64,000 nt of DNA, from positions 434,001-498,000 of the forward strand of contig JABWDB010000070.1 in assembly GCA_019614645.1 (NCBI GenBank), read 5' to 3'. Below the pieces are notes generated by a model. That model worked only from the letters and a program-made list of their open reading frames with translations. It did no database searches and was not told the origin of the DNA. Origin of the DNA: Stratiolaelaps scimitus. Its lineage: Eukaryota > Arthropoda > Arachnida > Mesostigmata > Laelapidae. Below are positions 11,601 to 23,962 of the stretch, piece by piece. The first letter of the stretch is position 1, and every line of letters begins with the position of its first letter. Position numbers and translations under genes: made by a program.

Positions 11601-12901
11601 CACGTCGGGGCAGCTTCAGTCATCAGCAGGTTAATTCAATAGCATCACACGCGTTATGAAGACATATGATACAATTACTATACCGTAGGTACATCACAAT
11701 GAGGTGCACGATAGAATGGGGAATAAATTGAACCGGCCCATACCTCATTTATGTTCGATGAGGCCGTACCTTTCGGCCAAACCTTACTCTCAGACTTTAT
11801 TTGCTGTCCGCTACCATCAGTCACCTCTTCTAGCTTTCATTCGTTGAACATGGTAAAACATGGTCCAGAACATCGAATCATGTAAACGGGTCACCATCTC
11901 CGTACGAAACTTCTGAACTGATTAGACGCAATGGTAGGCGATTACAACGTGTGTATTATTGACCTGCTAGCAACGAGGCACGAATCGAAACGCGTAACGT
12001 GCATAACACAACTGGACGGGAATATTATACATTGTACGTTGCGAGAAAAGAGGTTCTTGTAGGTGCACGACAAACATGCTCCCAGTGTGACAAATCTGCC
12101 ACATCATTGCTCGGCGGCAGGCGACTTGTCAGAAACAATCAACAGACCGGTCGAAACGAAACAGGTTTTTTCCCAACGCAACGAGAAACACCATACAATT
12201 TTATATATTTACCTACTTACGTGTCGAGTACGGGAGGGCAAAGGACTGGCTTCAATTTACCATCACTCAACGCTGGCCGAACATCGAACATCACCGAGGA
12301 GAAAAATCGCATTGCAATTCGCTGACGTCAATGCAAAATATGCATGTAAACGAAATTGGCAGGTACCGCTTGCCCCACTGAATTCGACAGCGGCGAATGG
12401 ATGCACAAATGTGTTCATTGAAATCGCCAGGCTGAGTTACGTCTCAAATTGGCAAACATTTCGCGCTGTTATTATATAATATTACACTATTATTATTATT
12501 ATTATTATTATTATCTACGTATTACAACGAAATAGAATAGTCTAGTAAATTGATTATACCGAAAAAGATATGCTACTCTTTCGTCCATGTGTGAGGTGAG
12601 TTCTAGTTAAAGGCAGAGAACAAGAATAGAACCGATCAGTGGAGAAAGCTACTCAGAAGGACACCCAACGTGTCCTGCAAACCCAAGGGTTTGATTGATA
12701 GATTCCGATTATCGTTAGGCTAGACTCAAGATTACGTAAACAACAGTTGAATTTACCTCCATAATATAGTTCTCCTGTTAACCTGCTGCACGGATCCCGT
12801 TCTCCCACTGGAGTACCGAAGTCATTGAGTTGCATTTTCCTCAGTTTTCCAGAGCCACCCGCAAAGTTTGTCCCATTACGCCCGTTTTGAGTTTGTGACA
12901 T

Positions 12902-12938
<37 letters not shown>

Positions 12939-13767
12939 TTGAAAATTATTCATACAAATTCGCTCACAGGACCCACTTTGGAAAAGGTTGATTAAAAAAT
13001 CCATTTTGACTATAACGCAAGTTCTACGCGACACAATTTCATGACATTTGACCTGAATAACACTAGTACAATAGAACTAACCTGAGTAATGGAGCGACGT
13101 TAGGCTTTTGAATTTAAATCGAATCGACTCGTTTGTTGAAATAAAATATAATATTTGATCTAATTTAAATATTTATATTTGATTTCCTACCGAAGAGGAA
13201 CAGAATAAAGAGCACGTCAGTGAATCATTCTCTCCACCTGTTGTTAGGCTTATACTAAAAATCGATGAATTACCCCTACAGAGAAGCTGACAGCATTGTA
13301 TTCGCTGTAAATACAGACACAATACAAAATTCGATAAAAATATGTCTACCACACTACGGCATTCGATGTAAATACAATCAACCAAATATCGAGATGTCCA
13401 TTAAGCTGTGGGAGAAAGAAAACCTTACAGTAATACACAAATATCCGAGCGATCATCGAAAAATCAAAGTCATCTTACACCCCAGGATAAAGCTCTGTCA
13501 TCCCACGCCAGATCCGAAAAATGACCTACACAGACGTTATCCGTGGAGCACACAACCGAACAGAAATAGAGTTTAGGTATTATATTATTCTATGGTGACT
13601 CCAGCCATTGGCCCATGGCGTCCGTTTCGCCTTCTATTTTAGTATGATTCTGAACCTTACGATATTAAACCTAGCCCAACCTGTTCCTCTACTGTTTTGC
13701 CTCACGAATCATGTCTCACCTGTCCCACCGGAACTGACCAGTAGTCACGGGAACTGCTCTCATCATT
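11601..13767. other. no recognisable gene; two (ATT)/(AAT) tracts in opposite orientation
   Basis: Contains (TTA)n at about 12,487-12,514 and (AAT)n at about 12,902-12,937. These are complementary to each other and could pair as an imperfect inverted repeat of about 28 bp. No gene recognised. Confidence 0.5.
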
Positions 13768-13820
13768 GCAGTACCGTTGACGTTAAATGTTGATTGTGAG
13801 TCAGCCCACAAGATTTACTT
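13768..13820 (+). repeat. dispersed repeat, copy 3
   Basis: Reads GCAGTACCGTTGACGTTAAA, then GTGAGTCAGCCC and ATTTACTT. It shares the core TTGACGTTAAATGTTG with copies 2 and 4. It lies about 120 bp upstream of the gypsy relic but is not obviously part of it, since the other copies stand alone. Confidence 0.75.
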
Positions 13821-13941
13821 CAAGGCTCCCTTCGATGGATAGTCGGGATTATACAATGTAGTTTAGATCTCCATAGAGAGCTATCAGTGCCGGGTTCGAC
13901 AACGGTACAAGCATGCGAGTGTGCCACTACTCAACTTTGCC

Positions 13942-15270
13942 ATTGTGGCTGACGATACGATAGTATGGGATGAAGGTGAAACACTAGCAGAGGTTGTTAA
14001 TGATCATCACCAGAGCTACAGACTCTAAAATGGTTGTTCGAAGTAGCACGGTCAGTGCGTTTACAATTTAAGGGATGTCAGAAGTCAAGTTCATGGTTTC
14101 ATGTACTAAGTAACGATAAGCTCGAAAGTAGACCCAGAAAAATTAAAGCCACCAGCGTAATGAGCTTTTTGTTGTTACGAGACCTATTTTTGACTTTTCA
14201 TCCTCAACTGTTCAAAGATTATTGAACAATCAATAAAGTTTACACAAAAGCAATTTGAATACAGTTGGCAAAACCAACAACAGAAGGAATTTGAGGCGGA
14301 GCAGGAACACTTCCAGAAGCGCCAGCAGTAGCGTATTTCGATGAAGAAATCTATCACGCTGTAAACAGACGCTAGTGACAAAGGCCTTTTGATACAGGAA
14401 TATCAATCGGCAACTTGCACATCGCACGCGTTTAGCTTAGCTGAGAACAATTGTGCAGTTATCGAGAAGGGGTGCCTTGTGGTAAGTGAAAAACGATATG
14501 GGTTGAGTGAACACAATTATATGTATGTATATATAGTCCAATGAGGAATCCAACACTGCATATAGACCGGAGGCCGTTAGATAGAACCTTTTCAAAGGAT
14601 TTAGATTCCTGTCCAAGGAAATGAAGACAGATTGTGCTCACAAATCGCTAACCATTCGTCAGCAAGGGTATACCACAGCGGCCGTGGCAAATAGTTCGCC
14701 AGAATTTACTTGTTCGGGGAGGGATTATCTACCGCAACTAGAGAATTTATCTAGTTACGATAGAGAAAAACAGCAATTATTGTCAACTGTTCGATCTGGG
14801 ACGTAAAACGATGGCAAACCAAATAATCACGAACACGAGCGGAGGGGGATTAAGCGATTTCGCGCTGCAGAGGTGGTCGCACACCGCATCGTCACCAGTC
14901 AAATGAACTGAAGACTAGTCACAGCGGAGTCAGAATCACTCAACGTGACAGAACATGAGTGGCGTGAAGGAAGAGTGACAGAACCAACGAACGGCTTATC
15001 ACCGCCCCAGTTAATTTCTATGGTCAGCAACGTGTCAATCCTTCTAGCGAAGGAAAGTAAGCCACGAACCGTCAATCAAATCGACGTGTCATCCATCGCA
15101 ATTAACAAACGTCGACACGATGCCCAAAGAGTGCATGGTAATGAAACTAGGACACTCGCCCCGATATCTGCAAGACAACATGGGTTAGCACACAACATGT
15201 TTTTCGTTTGTACGAATAGGCCGATTCAGTACAGACGACTAGAGATTATGAGTGATTAAATACGGCAAGT
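13942..15270 (+). mobile_element. Ty3/gypsy LTR retrotransposon pol relic
   Basis: Plus-strand fragments in several frames follow the order of a Ty3/gypsy pol. Reverse transcriptase: IVADDTIVWDEGETL at 13,942 (the x-x-DD box as ADD), LQTLKWLFEVARSVRLQF, then FHVLSNDKLESRPRKIKA near 14,100-14,150, matching the GHV-L-DP-K-KAI block. RNase H start: W-x-QQQ-EFE near 14,268, then LPEAPAVAYFDEE near 14,310, and AFSLAENNCAVIEKGCL near 14,427, matching the SRSLTxAExNYAQIEKE block. Integrase tail: NGLSPPQLIS near 14,990 and KPRTVNQIDV near 15,057. The span is about 1.3 kb against about 2.5 kb expected, so most of integrase is gone. Frameshifts and stops make it dead. No LTR pair was found. Confidence 0.75.
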
Positions 15271-16177
15271 TCGGCATGAGCGGTATCATGATAAATCCTT
15301 GAAGCAATGCTACACAGCGGTACTGAAGCCTGCCATCAAATACGAGGTGAGTGTCGGCTATAAAAGAGTCGAAAACTAATCAAAACCTATTAGCAATGCA
15401 AACCTTTTATAGTGATGACACTTCAAACATTTGACAGTGATGTCAGACCGATGGAAGGAAGAACATCATTGGAACAATAACAGCAATAATATTATTCAAT
15501 AGTATACGACAGTAATAAATTATAAATAAATAAAATTTAGTAAACCAATAGTAAAATAAATCCTTTCCGAATCGTGTACAATAAGACCAGGAGACAAGTC
15601 GGACACAGGCAGAAAGGCATTTATACACGTAGATTATAGAGATCATTAGTAAGTAGATGGCATCACGTAAAAAATGCAGATATAGAGCCCCCCTCTCGAC
15701 GAGAGAATAAGTTTCTACTAAAAGGTCAGCATCTACCAAATGAACAGTGACAATGGCAGATATCCCATCTTGGGACAAATATCTCGCGGCCTTGCTTTCT
15801 GACTTAAAATCAGCAGAGGTCTATCTTTCGTTAAGCATTTCGTGGCGATCCCATCCCTGACAATCAGCCTAGCTCCGAGCAGGGCAGTCCTTTCAAATCC
15901 TGCGCGAACCTCGTGATGCTAGGTCGCAGGTCGACGATTCATTTTCATTACACAGGTTTATGCGTGTAATATTTCCCTAAAATTGGAAACTCTTTAGGCG
16001 ATCAGATGCCATCCGATTACCCGCTCTGAGTTCGTATGCTGTAGTGATTGCTCGTTTGATTTTCTTAGTAACGCCACCATCCTGTATCAATATGCTCTGA
16101 ACAGGTTTGTTTGAGCGCTGAAACGCCTCGTTGGCTACTGCTCAGGCTGGCCGCAATCATTTGTGCAGCTTACCACC
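15271..16177. other. no recognisable gene
   Basis: A TATAAAAG motif at about 15,359 could belong to a lost LTR promoter downstream of the gypsy relic; this is speculation. The stretch just below 16,178 would contain the 3' UTR of the minus-strand CAP gene, but I see no clear AATAAA signal. Confidence 0.4.
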
Positions 16178-16360
16178 TCACAAGTTCTTCCTGAGATGAA
16201 CAAATGCTCGATACACACGCTCATCGGTCACCTGGCAGAGGCCTGAGTCGCCCTTGGCCGAACCGGCTGCGCAGGCATCAGCATACGACGTGTTCGATGG
16301 TACAAATATATTCTTATAAAGCATATTACCAGCCGGGGCGTAATTACACACGACCCGTAC
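16178..16360 (-). CDS. CAP gene exon 4 (terminal)
   Basis: Acceptor TTTTTTTTCAG before 16,360, phase 0. Encodes VVCNYAPAGN and two further Cys, ending at TGA 16,180-16,178. A possible donor GTGACC at 16,231-16,226 would allow one more exon, so the last 17 residues are less certain. Confidence 0.85.
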   Translation of the reverse strand, partial: VRVVCNYAPAGNMLYKNIFVPSNTSYADACAAGSAKGDSGLCQVTDERVYRAFVHLRKNL

Positions 16361-19300
16361 CTGAAAAAAATCACAACGGAATTATCAACCATTGGCATTA
16401 AAAAAACATTGTTGAAGCGAAACTAATAATAATATTATTATTATTAGTTATTTTTTTACTTACACGTTTAATTGTCGCCCAACTTAGACGATCAAATATA
16501 ACACTGAAATTCTAGTTGCTTGATACATGTTATAATCGCTACGTAATGACTAGTATAGGGACCGCGAGGTTGTCTTTTTCTACCACTCGACGCTGTGTGG
16601 TAACCAGTCGTGACACGCATGAGTACAATTGCTCAGTTTGAACATCTATCGACAACCAGCCTCAAGCAGTTCCTTTATATCTCTCTCTCTCGATACCACA
16701 CAGTTGCACACTGCCCTGCAATACTGACCCGTGGCTTGCCTCAATTAAACGGTTATTTAACTCATACCTGGTCACTCAGAGCCCGCGCGAGAATTTGTTG
16801 CAAAGTTGTTGTGTCGCCTTCTCTGTTGCCATCACCTCCGTTACGACTTCCGTTATGATTTTTAATTGATATTTTTTGAAAAACTTATCTGGACCAGAAC
16901 AAGCATCACACCCTCTACCCCTCGATCGTTTTCGAGAACACATTTTGTGTGGGTTGTGTAGATCACTCGAAACCGTCTAAGCACCTTCCATGAAATATAC
17001 TACGCCAATCTGCCCTAGTCCCTGCGGTTATCCTCTGAATCGCCAGTTCAACAAACGACTTGCAGTCACAGAAAGTGACTTCTACAATGGGCCCGGAATA
17101 AATTGCAGTCTTAGAGAAATATAGGGAAAATTACATAAGGGCTCAGGTGGAAAGATGACCTCAGAAGAAATGAAATACAGCAAAATAAAGACAGAGAAAA
17201 ACAATAGGGAAGAATTCATTTTATTCTTTTATAAAATAATAATAATGAAGACTATAAGGACAATGAAGTATAAATACATGGCGCGATTCAATAGCGAGCT
17301 TCACCTCGTTGTTCATAGGTCTTTCCAACATGTCTATAAAGGTTCAACTGCATTTTAGCATTGCTTCGTAAGACGGACCCCTTCGAAATGCAAGTGTGCA
17401 ACGGTGGGGATCGAACCCGTGCACCTACGTATCTTGTCCTCCGATTGCAAGACGCATACGCCACCGGGCTCGACCCAATATGTCTATAGAAACTATTTTA
17501 ACATTGATTGCATCGTATGTTGCGCCCTCGGTTTGGAACAAACAGCTCGATAAAGAAGTCATGTAAAGTAAGATAAAGCTTTATTGCTTTATTAAAGGAA
17601 CTGCAATTATGAGGAGTAGGATGTTCTAGTTCAAATTGTTCATACGCTTCGTTGGCGGCTTATATATTGCCAAATTATTAATAATGCCTTCATAGTCTTT
17701 CTTCCAGTGGTTGCACCTGCACGGTCACCTTTAGCCAGAGTCGTAAAATGAATCATTTTGTGGTCAGAACTCGCGAGCGGTTACATCGTCAAAGGTTTTT
17801 CAATTAGAGGTTTTTTTCAGAGGTTTCCAATCAACCAGTTTGGCTTGAAGATTATCAGACTGGTGGGTATTCAATATTTCCTATGCGATAAAATGATTGC
17901 TAAAAAAAGACCTACCTCGGTCATATTTAGCTGTTCTTCTTCAGCTGTTTCGTCAGTATTTTTCAGTATCCAAATAAGACAATTTACAACAAACTAGTTT
18001 ATTATTATATCTAGCATTCTGGCTAATGTATGTTCTCAGAATTCCCCTCGTGACCTCGATTATTAACAAGGTTACCCAGTGAAATTGGCAAGTTCATGGT
18101 ACCACGAGTTTGCTTCAAAAGCATGCGCATTCAGTAAAAAAAAGCTGCCTACATGCAAGTCCAAGTTGTGTGAGAATAGGTCTACGTCCTGTTTTTGTGG
18201 TCCCGCCGCTTATGGATGGATAACAAAGGCCAAAGCGTCCACCGCAGCATCGAGCGGTTTCGTTCTTTTGCAAAGCGCACACTGAGCTTTCCGTTTTCAA
18301 ATTTCGACCAGAATTGGCGACTTTGACTAATTCGAGATGTGAGCAAAACATTGCAACACCCGAAAAGTTGAACTCAATACCGTCAGCACAGGAATTCATT
18401 CTAAGACAAACACAAGTGTATGCGAAATGCCAAATTTGAAGTTCTGTTTGATATTCCTAGGCAGAGCATATCAACATTGAGGTGTTTATAAGAAGCTTAA
18501 TATTGATAGGTTTTCGAACAGAAGACCCCCGAAGTGCAGATGTTCCGTAACTGAGTCCAATTCAATACGTGTTGTTATGACACCTGTTCAACAAGCGAGG
18601 TTTACCAAACTACAAGCCTACGAGCACCGCGAAACTCCACCATAAAGAGTTCTTGTGGCGAACGCGATATATGATAGCGCTTTGCGCGCCGCTTAATTCG
18701 AACTGTCTGCCGATTACTGTAACCGATCAACAATGGAACGCAGACACATTAAAATAGGCAAATTGCGCACATAGCTAGATTTAAGCCTGGGACCCGATAC
18801 TGTTCGAAGTTTATGCTATGAAATAATCTCAAGCCATGAAAAATTAAGAAGCATTGCAAGTTCACATGAATAAGTAAATAGTAAATACAGGCTCTGTGTG
18901 ATCGTAGACGTTTATGGGGGCTGCGTGACGAAGACAGTCCTCTTGTGCTTCTTCATCAATTACTCTATGGTATTGTGGTAAGAAGTGTACCCAAGCACGG
19001 GTGCCGAAGTTACCAGACCCGATTATTAGAGCACCTGCGATAACCTCCGAATATGTGGTTTTCTTTAGAGATCGTATGTGTTTAAGAGTGTGACGTATGC
19101 GACAGTGCCTGCCTGTAGTACTAGGGTCGTCACGGTTCTTACCTAGAGAAAGCTTAGTGAAATCAATATTTCCTCTTCATGCAAAAAATTAAGTCGATTA
19201 TTTCGGTTCTAGGAAAAGTGAACGGAAGTTGTTTTTCGTGGAAAAGCGTCACGTAATTATTTCGTAGATTTTATTTCAGTCACCTATGTCAGGTACATAG

Positions 19301-22286
19301 GTACATTAGTAGAGTTACATATAACAATATATATAATATATATATATAAACATTTAAACTCACAAAAAATTGGATTAGAGACAAGATGCTGAATGATATT
19401 TTTCACTTCATGTGTAAATAATGTACATCTACCTTAGAAGGCGACCTGGCAAGTCTTGTGTAAGCACATCCTAGACGATAAGACTGACCCCAGATCATTT
19501 GGGTGAATCCAAACGCCTTGTACGACTGAAGAGGGAACATATGTGGCTCATTTACACGTTCGTTGAACCTGAAACGACATGACTGCATTCGGTCAAGCTT
19601 TCATAGCAGTATTTGCTACGTGGTGGACACCTAACTGTAAGCAGTACCAAAGGCAAATACTCTGATACAACCCTCGAATCATCCCAGCCAACATAATGTC
19701 CCTAATAATAACATATGCTCTCTCCGTCTACTCGAAGGGACATTTATTGTTGTATTGCACTATTGAGCTGAGGCTTCCACTGTGAGAGGCGAACAGAGGC
19801 AAAATAAGCTGAAGACTTTCACAGAAGTCAGAGCGAAGTTTCAAAATGAGACTGTGACATTTCAGCAACAGTCAACGATCCTATCATGCACCTAATTATA
19901 TGATGTACGCTTTGCACCTGCCAATTTTTGACGGCGTTTATTCGAGCGGTAACAGTGATCAGCTGAAGGGGCTATTGGCCGAGATCCAAACATCGACCCT
20001 CACTGAGTTGTAACCGGCCGTAAGCCAAGCTGCTTTAACTAGCGCAGATATTGCCCAGCCCTACCCTTCTTCAGGTGACTAAATAAAGAAAGAGATTGCT
20101 TTTTCTCTCTTTCTATAAAAACAAACCAAATAATCAAGGAAGATCTCCACCACCACTTCTACTAGCACAATTATTCTGAGCTCACCATGAACCTACAGCG
20201 GCAGCTGCTATCTTTTCTTCGTCAGTGCTGATGACATTCTGCGTCGTCCAAATATTTTGCCCGACAGAGTCGTAACTTTCTGTCTCTCTGCACCCCGACG
20301 CTTCGTATAGAAGGACATCCTTTACAACCAGCTTTATCGCGAAGCCAACAGCAGCATTCTCGAGCTCCTTGTCCCATGTAAGCAACATCATGTCGCCTCC
20401 GTATGCACCAGCGGAGTTGTGATCCATCCTGAAAATGGCGAATACAAGACGAATCTGAAGATTCTGGCGAATGACAGCAGCCAGCGATTGGCCCCGGTAG
20501 CCAACTCAGCAACTAAGTCGAGCGGGTACTGTGACCACCATTGTAATAATTGCCAGTGAAAGCCACAGGGTATAAGGTCTCTCTTAGTTAACCTCTTGTG
20601 TGGATATGCCAATGATTACTGTATTACTGTCGAAGCAGTATTTTCTGTTCCTTGATTAGCGACGTAATATAGGAAGAGACAAATTGTTGGTAGTGTTCCG
20701 GCGTCTTAAGCATCACACATGGGACTGACAGCTCTCAATACAAATTAACAATAGCAGCAATCATCCCAACGCCCGTCACAACGCTGGCTGCTCTGATCGG
20801 CAGATAAAGTGGCTCCAACCCTCTGGGAGTCAATCCTTACCACCAATCATCCACCCACGCTTAATTATGTCGATATTTATAAATAGTCTTCGTTCATACA
20901 TCTTAGTCCATTCTAAAGATGAGGTCGCACTCGGGAGCACCTCTCATCATCGTCGCTCTAAATCCGAGACAGCCAGAGCAGCTTCACCTGTTTATGCAGA
21001 AGCACTGAAGGTGAACTTTCTAGTTTAGGGACAGGTGGACCATGGTTCTAGTATAGTGTACTTTCGGTTTTCGCTGACACGCCACAAAAGCAAGTTTATT
21101 AATTAGTTATACAAAATATAAATATACAATAAAATATTCATTGTTGAATATTTTGACATCCATTTCTCTATTTGTAAGCTAAGAGCCACGTTATGATTGA
21201 AGGTCAAATTGAATTGAATGGTCCCCCTTGTGGTGCATCTGAGGTAAATCCTGTAGCCAAAATAGTTCTTCAACACGAAACCTGATATAGCTAAACAGGC
21301 CCGCTTCGTATGTTGCAGACCACCGCTTTGGGACGCTCCATACGAAAGCCACTATATCGGAGAGATTACTTCAGTTTTCGCAGCTTTGAACACCTTATTG
21401 AAGTTGAGTGACGCTGCCCATACAGGGAGGGTACACTTCGTACCATTCTGCGTTGCTTCTCTGCTCTAACAAGGAAAAGGCAGTATTTATGTTTTATGGG
21501 CGAAATAGTGTTAATTTCGAGATTATTGTAGATTTGTCACTCCCAATAAAAACGGAATAACACATATATCGTCTAAACGAGATCCTCATGTGTCAGAGGA
21601 AACACGCATCTCGCATCAAGATGATCAGGGTCCCTCAGTAACAAAGACCTGATAACTCAGTACGAACCTTTGCAAGTACATTACTTAATCAGTATTGCCA
21701 GATATGCTAACAAAAAGTATAGCCTTCACCGTGTTCAAATGCTAGATCATCATGGCCTGAACCGCTCTAAAGGGCAACCGATTTGAGCCAGCTTCGGAAA
21801 TGATTAACTAGCTTCATTAACTGGAATAAGCCAAAATTCAACAGTTTTTCTCAAACTTGCACCAAAATCTTCCTTGAGCCTTGAATGACTGCCTAGAATG
21901 ACGACACTGCGACCCATATCGATGATATGTTAGTTACGTTGTTACCAGCCTCACTACGAGTTACACAATTAAGTATTCCTCGGCATCCACTTTGACCGAA
22001 TCTAAATGCGACATCAACATGAAGAATAGTTCATTTACCTCTTCTCATTGTGTAGGTGCAGAATTTTGCTCTTGAATGTATCACCAGATACAAGCGCCTC
22101 GGCAACTGTATGCGGCCCACAAACAGATGGCCGTGCCAGTGGCCGTTGGTGCTGACATTTTTCTATAACGCCTTGATTACAGCCCTTTGGATGACCGCCT
22201 CCGCGCGTGACGACAACCACCACCGCGATTATTATAATCAGTATTAGGATAACCACAACCACGACAATGGGTAACCAGACTCTCAT
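16178..22286 (-). CDS. CAP-superfamily (antigen-5/CRISP-like) protein with N-terminal membrane segment, 4 exons
   Basis: Four minus-strand exons (22,286-22,039; 20,428-20,186; 19,568-19,433; 16,360-16,178) join in phases 2, 2 and 0 at GT/AG sites to a 269-residue protein. Residues 7-26 are an unbroken V/I/L/A stretch, a signal anchor or signal peptide. A Cys-containing segment (KGC, EKC, SVC) precedes the CAP start ILHLHNEKR. Then follow MLLTWDKEL, YDSVGQNIW, FTQMIW (CAP1) and VVCNYAPAGN (CAP2), the standard CAP order. Family members are secreted or surface proteins with lipid-binding, protease-related or allergen roles. Residues of the classical tetrad are mostly replaced: GEN is GQN, and the His before FTQ is Gly; the Glu of W-x-x-E is kept. 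The start is the first ATG after an in-frame stop. Introns are 1,610, 617 and 3,072 bp. Confidence 0.9.
17339..17474 (-). mobile_element. tRNA-derived SINE inside CAP intron 3
   Basis: On the minus strand the head reads like a tRNA: an A-box-like CCCGGTGGCGTATGCG, then TTGCAAT, and a B box GGGTTCGATCCCC at 17,417-17,405. The whole unit lies between near-identical flanks CCAACATGTCTATA (17,325-17,338) and CCAATATGTCTATA (17,475-17,488), which look like a target-site duplication. The tail is about 65 bp and not A-rich. It is too degenerate to be a functional tRNA. Confidence 0.75.
19433..19568 (-). CDS. CAP gene exon 3
   Basis: 136 bp with acceptor GTTTCAG and donor GTAGAT (19,432-19,427). The first G completes the Trp of the W-FNE motif. 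Carries GFTQMIWGQSYRLGCAYT, the CAP1 signature region. Confidence 0.9.
20186..20428 (-). CDS. CAP gene exon 2
   Basis: 243 bp. The acceptor is TTTTCAG before 20,428; the donor GTGAGC is at 20,185-20,180. It contributes MDHNSAGAYGG, TWDKEL and VGQNIW. The leading G completes the Arg codon from exon 1 and the trailing TG begins a Trp codon. Confidence 0.92.
22039..22286 (-). CDS. CAP gene exon 1
   Basis: Encodes MRVWLPI, the hydrophobic run, the Cys-rich segment and LHNEK. It ends after AG of the next Arg codon at donor GTAAAT (22,038-22,033), phase 2. A TGA lies in frame a little upstream of the ATG. Confidence 0.88.
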
Positions 22287-22685
22287 TTTGCTCTCCTGTG
22301 ATCTGAATGGTAAATGTTGACGCGCGACTCGTCATCGATGCCGGTACCACCATGATATTGGACTTCATTAGCTCATCGCTCCTAATGATAAACTCGTTTG
22401 CTTTTGAGCGTGTGCGAACTACGTACGGGGGATAATTGCTAATCCGTATTCTCTGGAAGTGTTCTTTTAACCTCAGCTCTGGGAAGCTAGACAGTATATT
22501 GTCGTTTTGAAAACGCAGAACCGACAATTGACAATGGCTGACAATGGCTGAAATTCGGGTAAAACTGAGAATTTGAATTCACAGCTAATGGCATACGTTT
22601 CACTCTCGCATAATCATGAGATCGTCTGTCCGAAGAGCGAGCAGCGTTAATTAGTCATAATCCTTCTCATAGAAAGATTATTAGA

Positions 22686-22775
22686 TACTACTATGATTAT
22701 TAATTTAGTAGCGATAGCCGGGCATAGCCATAATGTCTCTGGCATTGTTGCGAACCAATAATAATCATAGTAGTA
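22686..22775. repeat. 17-bp perfect inverted repeat with 56-nt loop
   Basis: The arms are TACTACTATGATTATTA at 22,686-22,702 and its complement at 22,759-22,775. It lies about 400 bp upstream of the CAP start codon on the CAP strand side. Confidence 0.85.
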
Positions 22776-23394
22776 ATAATAATAATTATAGTAATAAATA
22801 CATAACTAAATAGCCAAATCATGTGAGCATCGCTTCTTACTCTCTCTCATCCGAAGGGAGTTCATGGTGGGACTTGTATGTTCGTTGATCTGAAATCCTG
22901 GCGACCTCCGATACCGAAGGACTTTTGCTTGCAATGGTATCATCTGGATCAGCCTGTTCTTCAGGTGACTGAAATATATAGTGGCACATCGTGACAACGT
23001 CTTCCCAAAGACAGCACTGACTTTTGTGCGTTGTAGTACCTTGACACGAACCGAAATCGCTCGACGTCTGCTAACCCTAACTCACGACTGCTGGTTTAGG
23101 TCATGGGCGCGGCACTCTGCCATGTATCGCCTGTGGCCCAGTATAGGCTCGGATGGAGGCGACCAACCATACACAGGCAGAACAGGGTTAATTTCTAATG
23201 TACTCATAACAAAAAAGTTCTTTAGAATCACGAATAGATGAAAGTATATGAGTTTGGAATTCTGGCCGAGTTCATTTTAGTCATTCATGTATCATAGTTG
23301 TTTGGGATTCCAACATAGGAATAGTATACGTGAACTATTAGGTGACAGTAAAAAAGCTAATAGGCTGGTGGAATTACATTGACTATTGCATTAA

Positions 23395-23397
<3 letters not shown>
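22776..23397. other. no recognisable gene
   Basis: AT-rich with short open frames; nothing recognised. Confidence 0.45.

Positions 23398-23427
<30 letters not shown>
23398..23427. repeat. (TA)n tract flanking repeat element
   Basis: About 15 TA units directly abutting the left end of the element at 23,428. Confidence 0.95.
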
Positions 23428-23430
<3 letters not shown>

Positions 23431-23549
23431 GGGGAGTGTAAAAGGGAGCTTATAGTTGACTGAGCCCAAAATTGACCGTAAAGGTAAGTTTTTGTTCTCT
23501 AAGGTATTAGCCTGCTAATTTGCCAGCTAATAAATCTACGGATGCCCCA
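23428..23549 (+). mobile_element. (TA)n-inserted short element, copy A (internally deleted)
   Basis: It shares TTATAGTTGACTGAGCCCAA, CCGTAAAGGTAA, CCTGCTAATTTGCCAGCTAA and the end ATGCCCCAT with copy B at 28,073. It lacks about 57 bp present in copy B. Both sides are (TA)n. The ends are GGGG and CCCC but otherwise not clear inverted repeats, so it is MITE-like only by size and context. Confidence 0.75.
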
Positions 23550-23962
23550 TTATATATATATATATATGGATAGTTGTTTATTAGGTTGAAAAACCTCGGA
23601 TGAATCACAAGCGTGAAAACTCGTTAATGAAAAAGCTAACAATCAGTATCAAATAATATTATCTTATATAACAATAAGCAATAATAACTATCTATGAATT
23701 TTCGCTTTTACTACTTTATTAGCTGCTTTTTACCCATATAGCTCATTAATATTGAATTATAAACATTTTATTCAAATGTTGAAATTTCAAATACATATTT
23801 AAAATTATGCAGTGGTGTCTTTAACCTGAGCTTCGAAACAACGCTGAATCGGTGGAATCACACAAAACACGGACAGTCGCCAGAGGTTGAGGACAGGCTT
23901 TTGTGCTACATTCGTATGGATTGAACTGTCGCACTTGAACGGCAACTAATCTCTAGCGTGAA

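Noticed and set aside
12487..12937. (ATT)n and (AAT)n pair as a deliberate long inverted repeat
   Set aside because: Both are simple triplet tracts, and complementarity of such tracts is expected by chance.
18079..18399. Overlapping frames in CAP intron 3 as an extra exon
   Set aside because: Exons 3 and 4 join perfectly in phase without it, and the peptide has no CAP-like sequence.
22177..22527. 116-codon minus-strand frame overlapping CAP exon 1
   Set aside because: It is in a different frame from the CAP start, carries no motif, and the CAP frame is confirmed by three downstream exons in phase.
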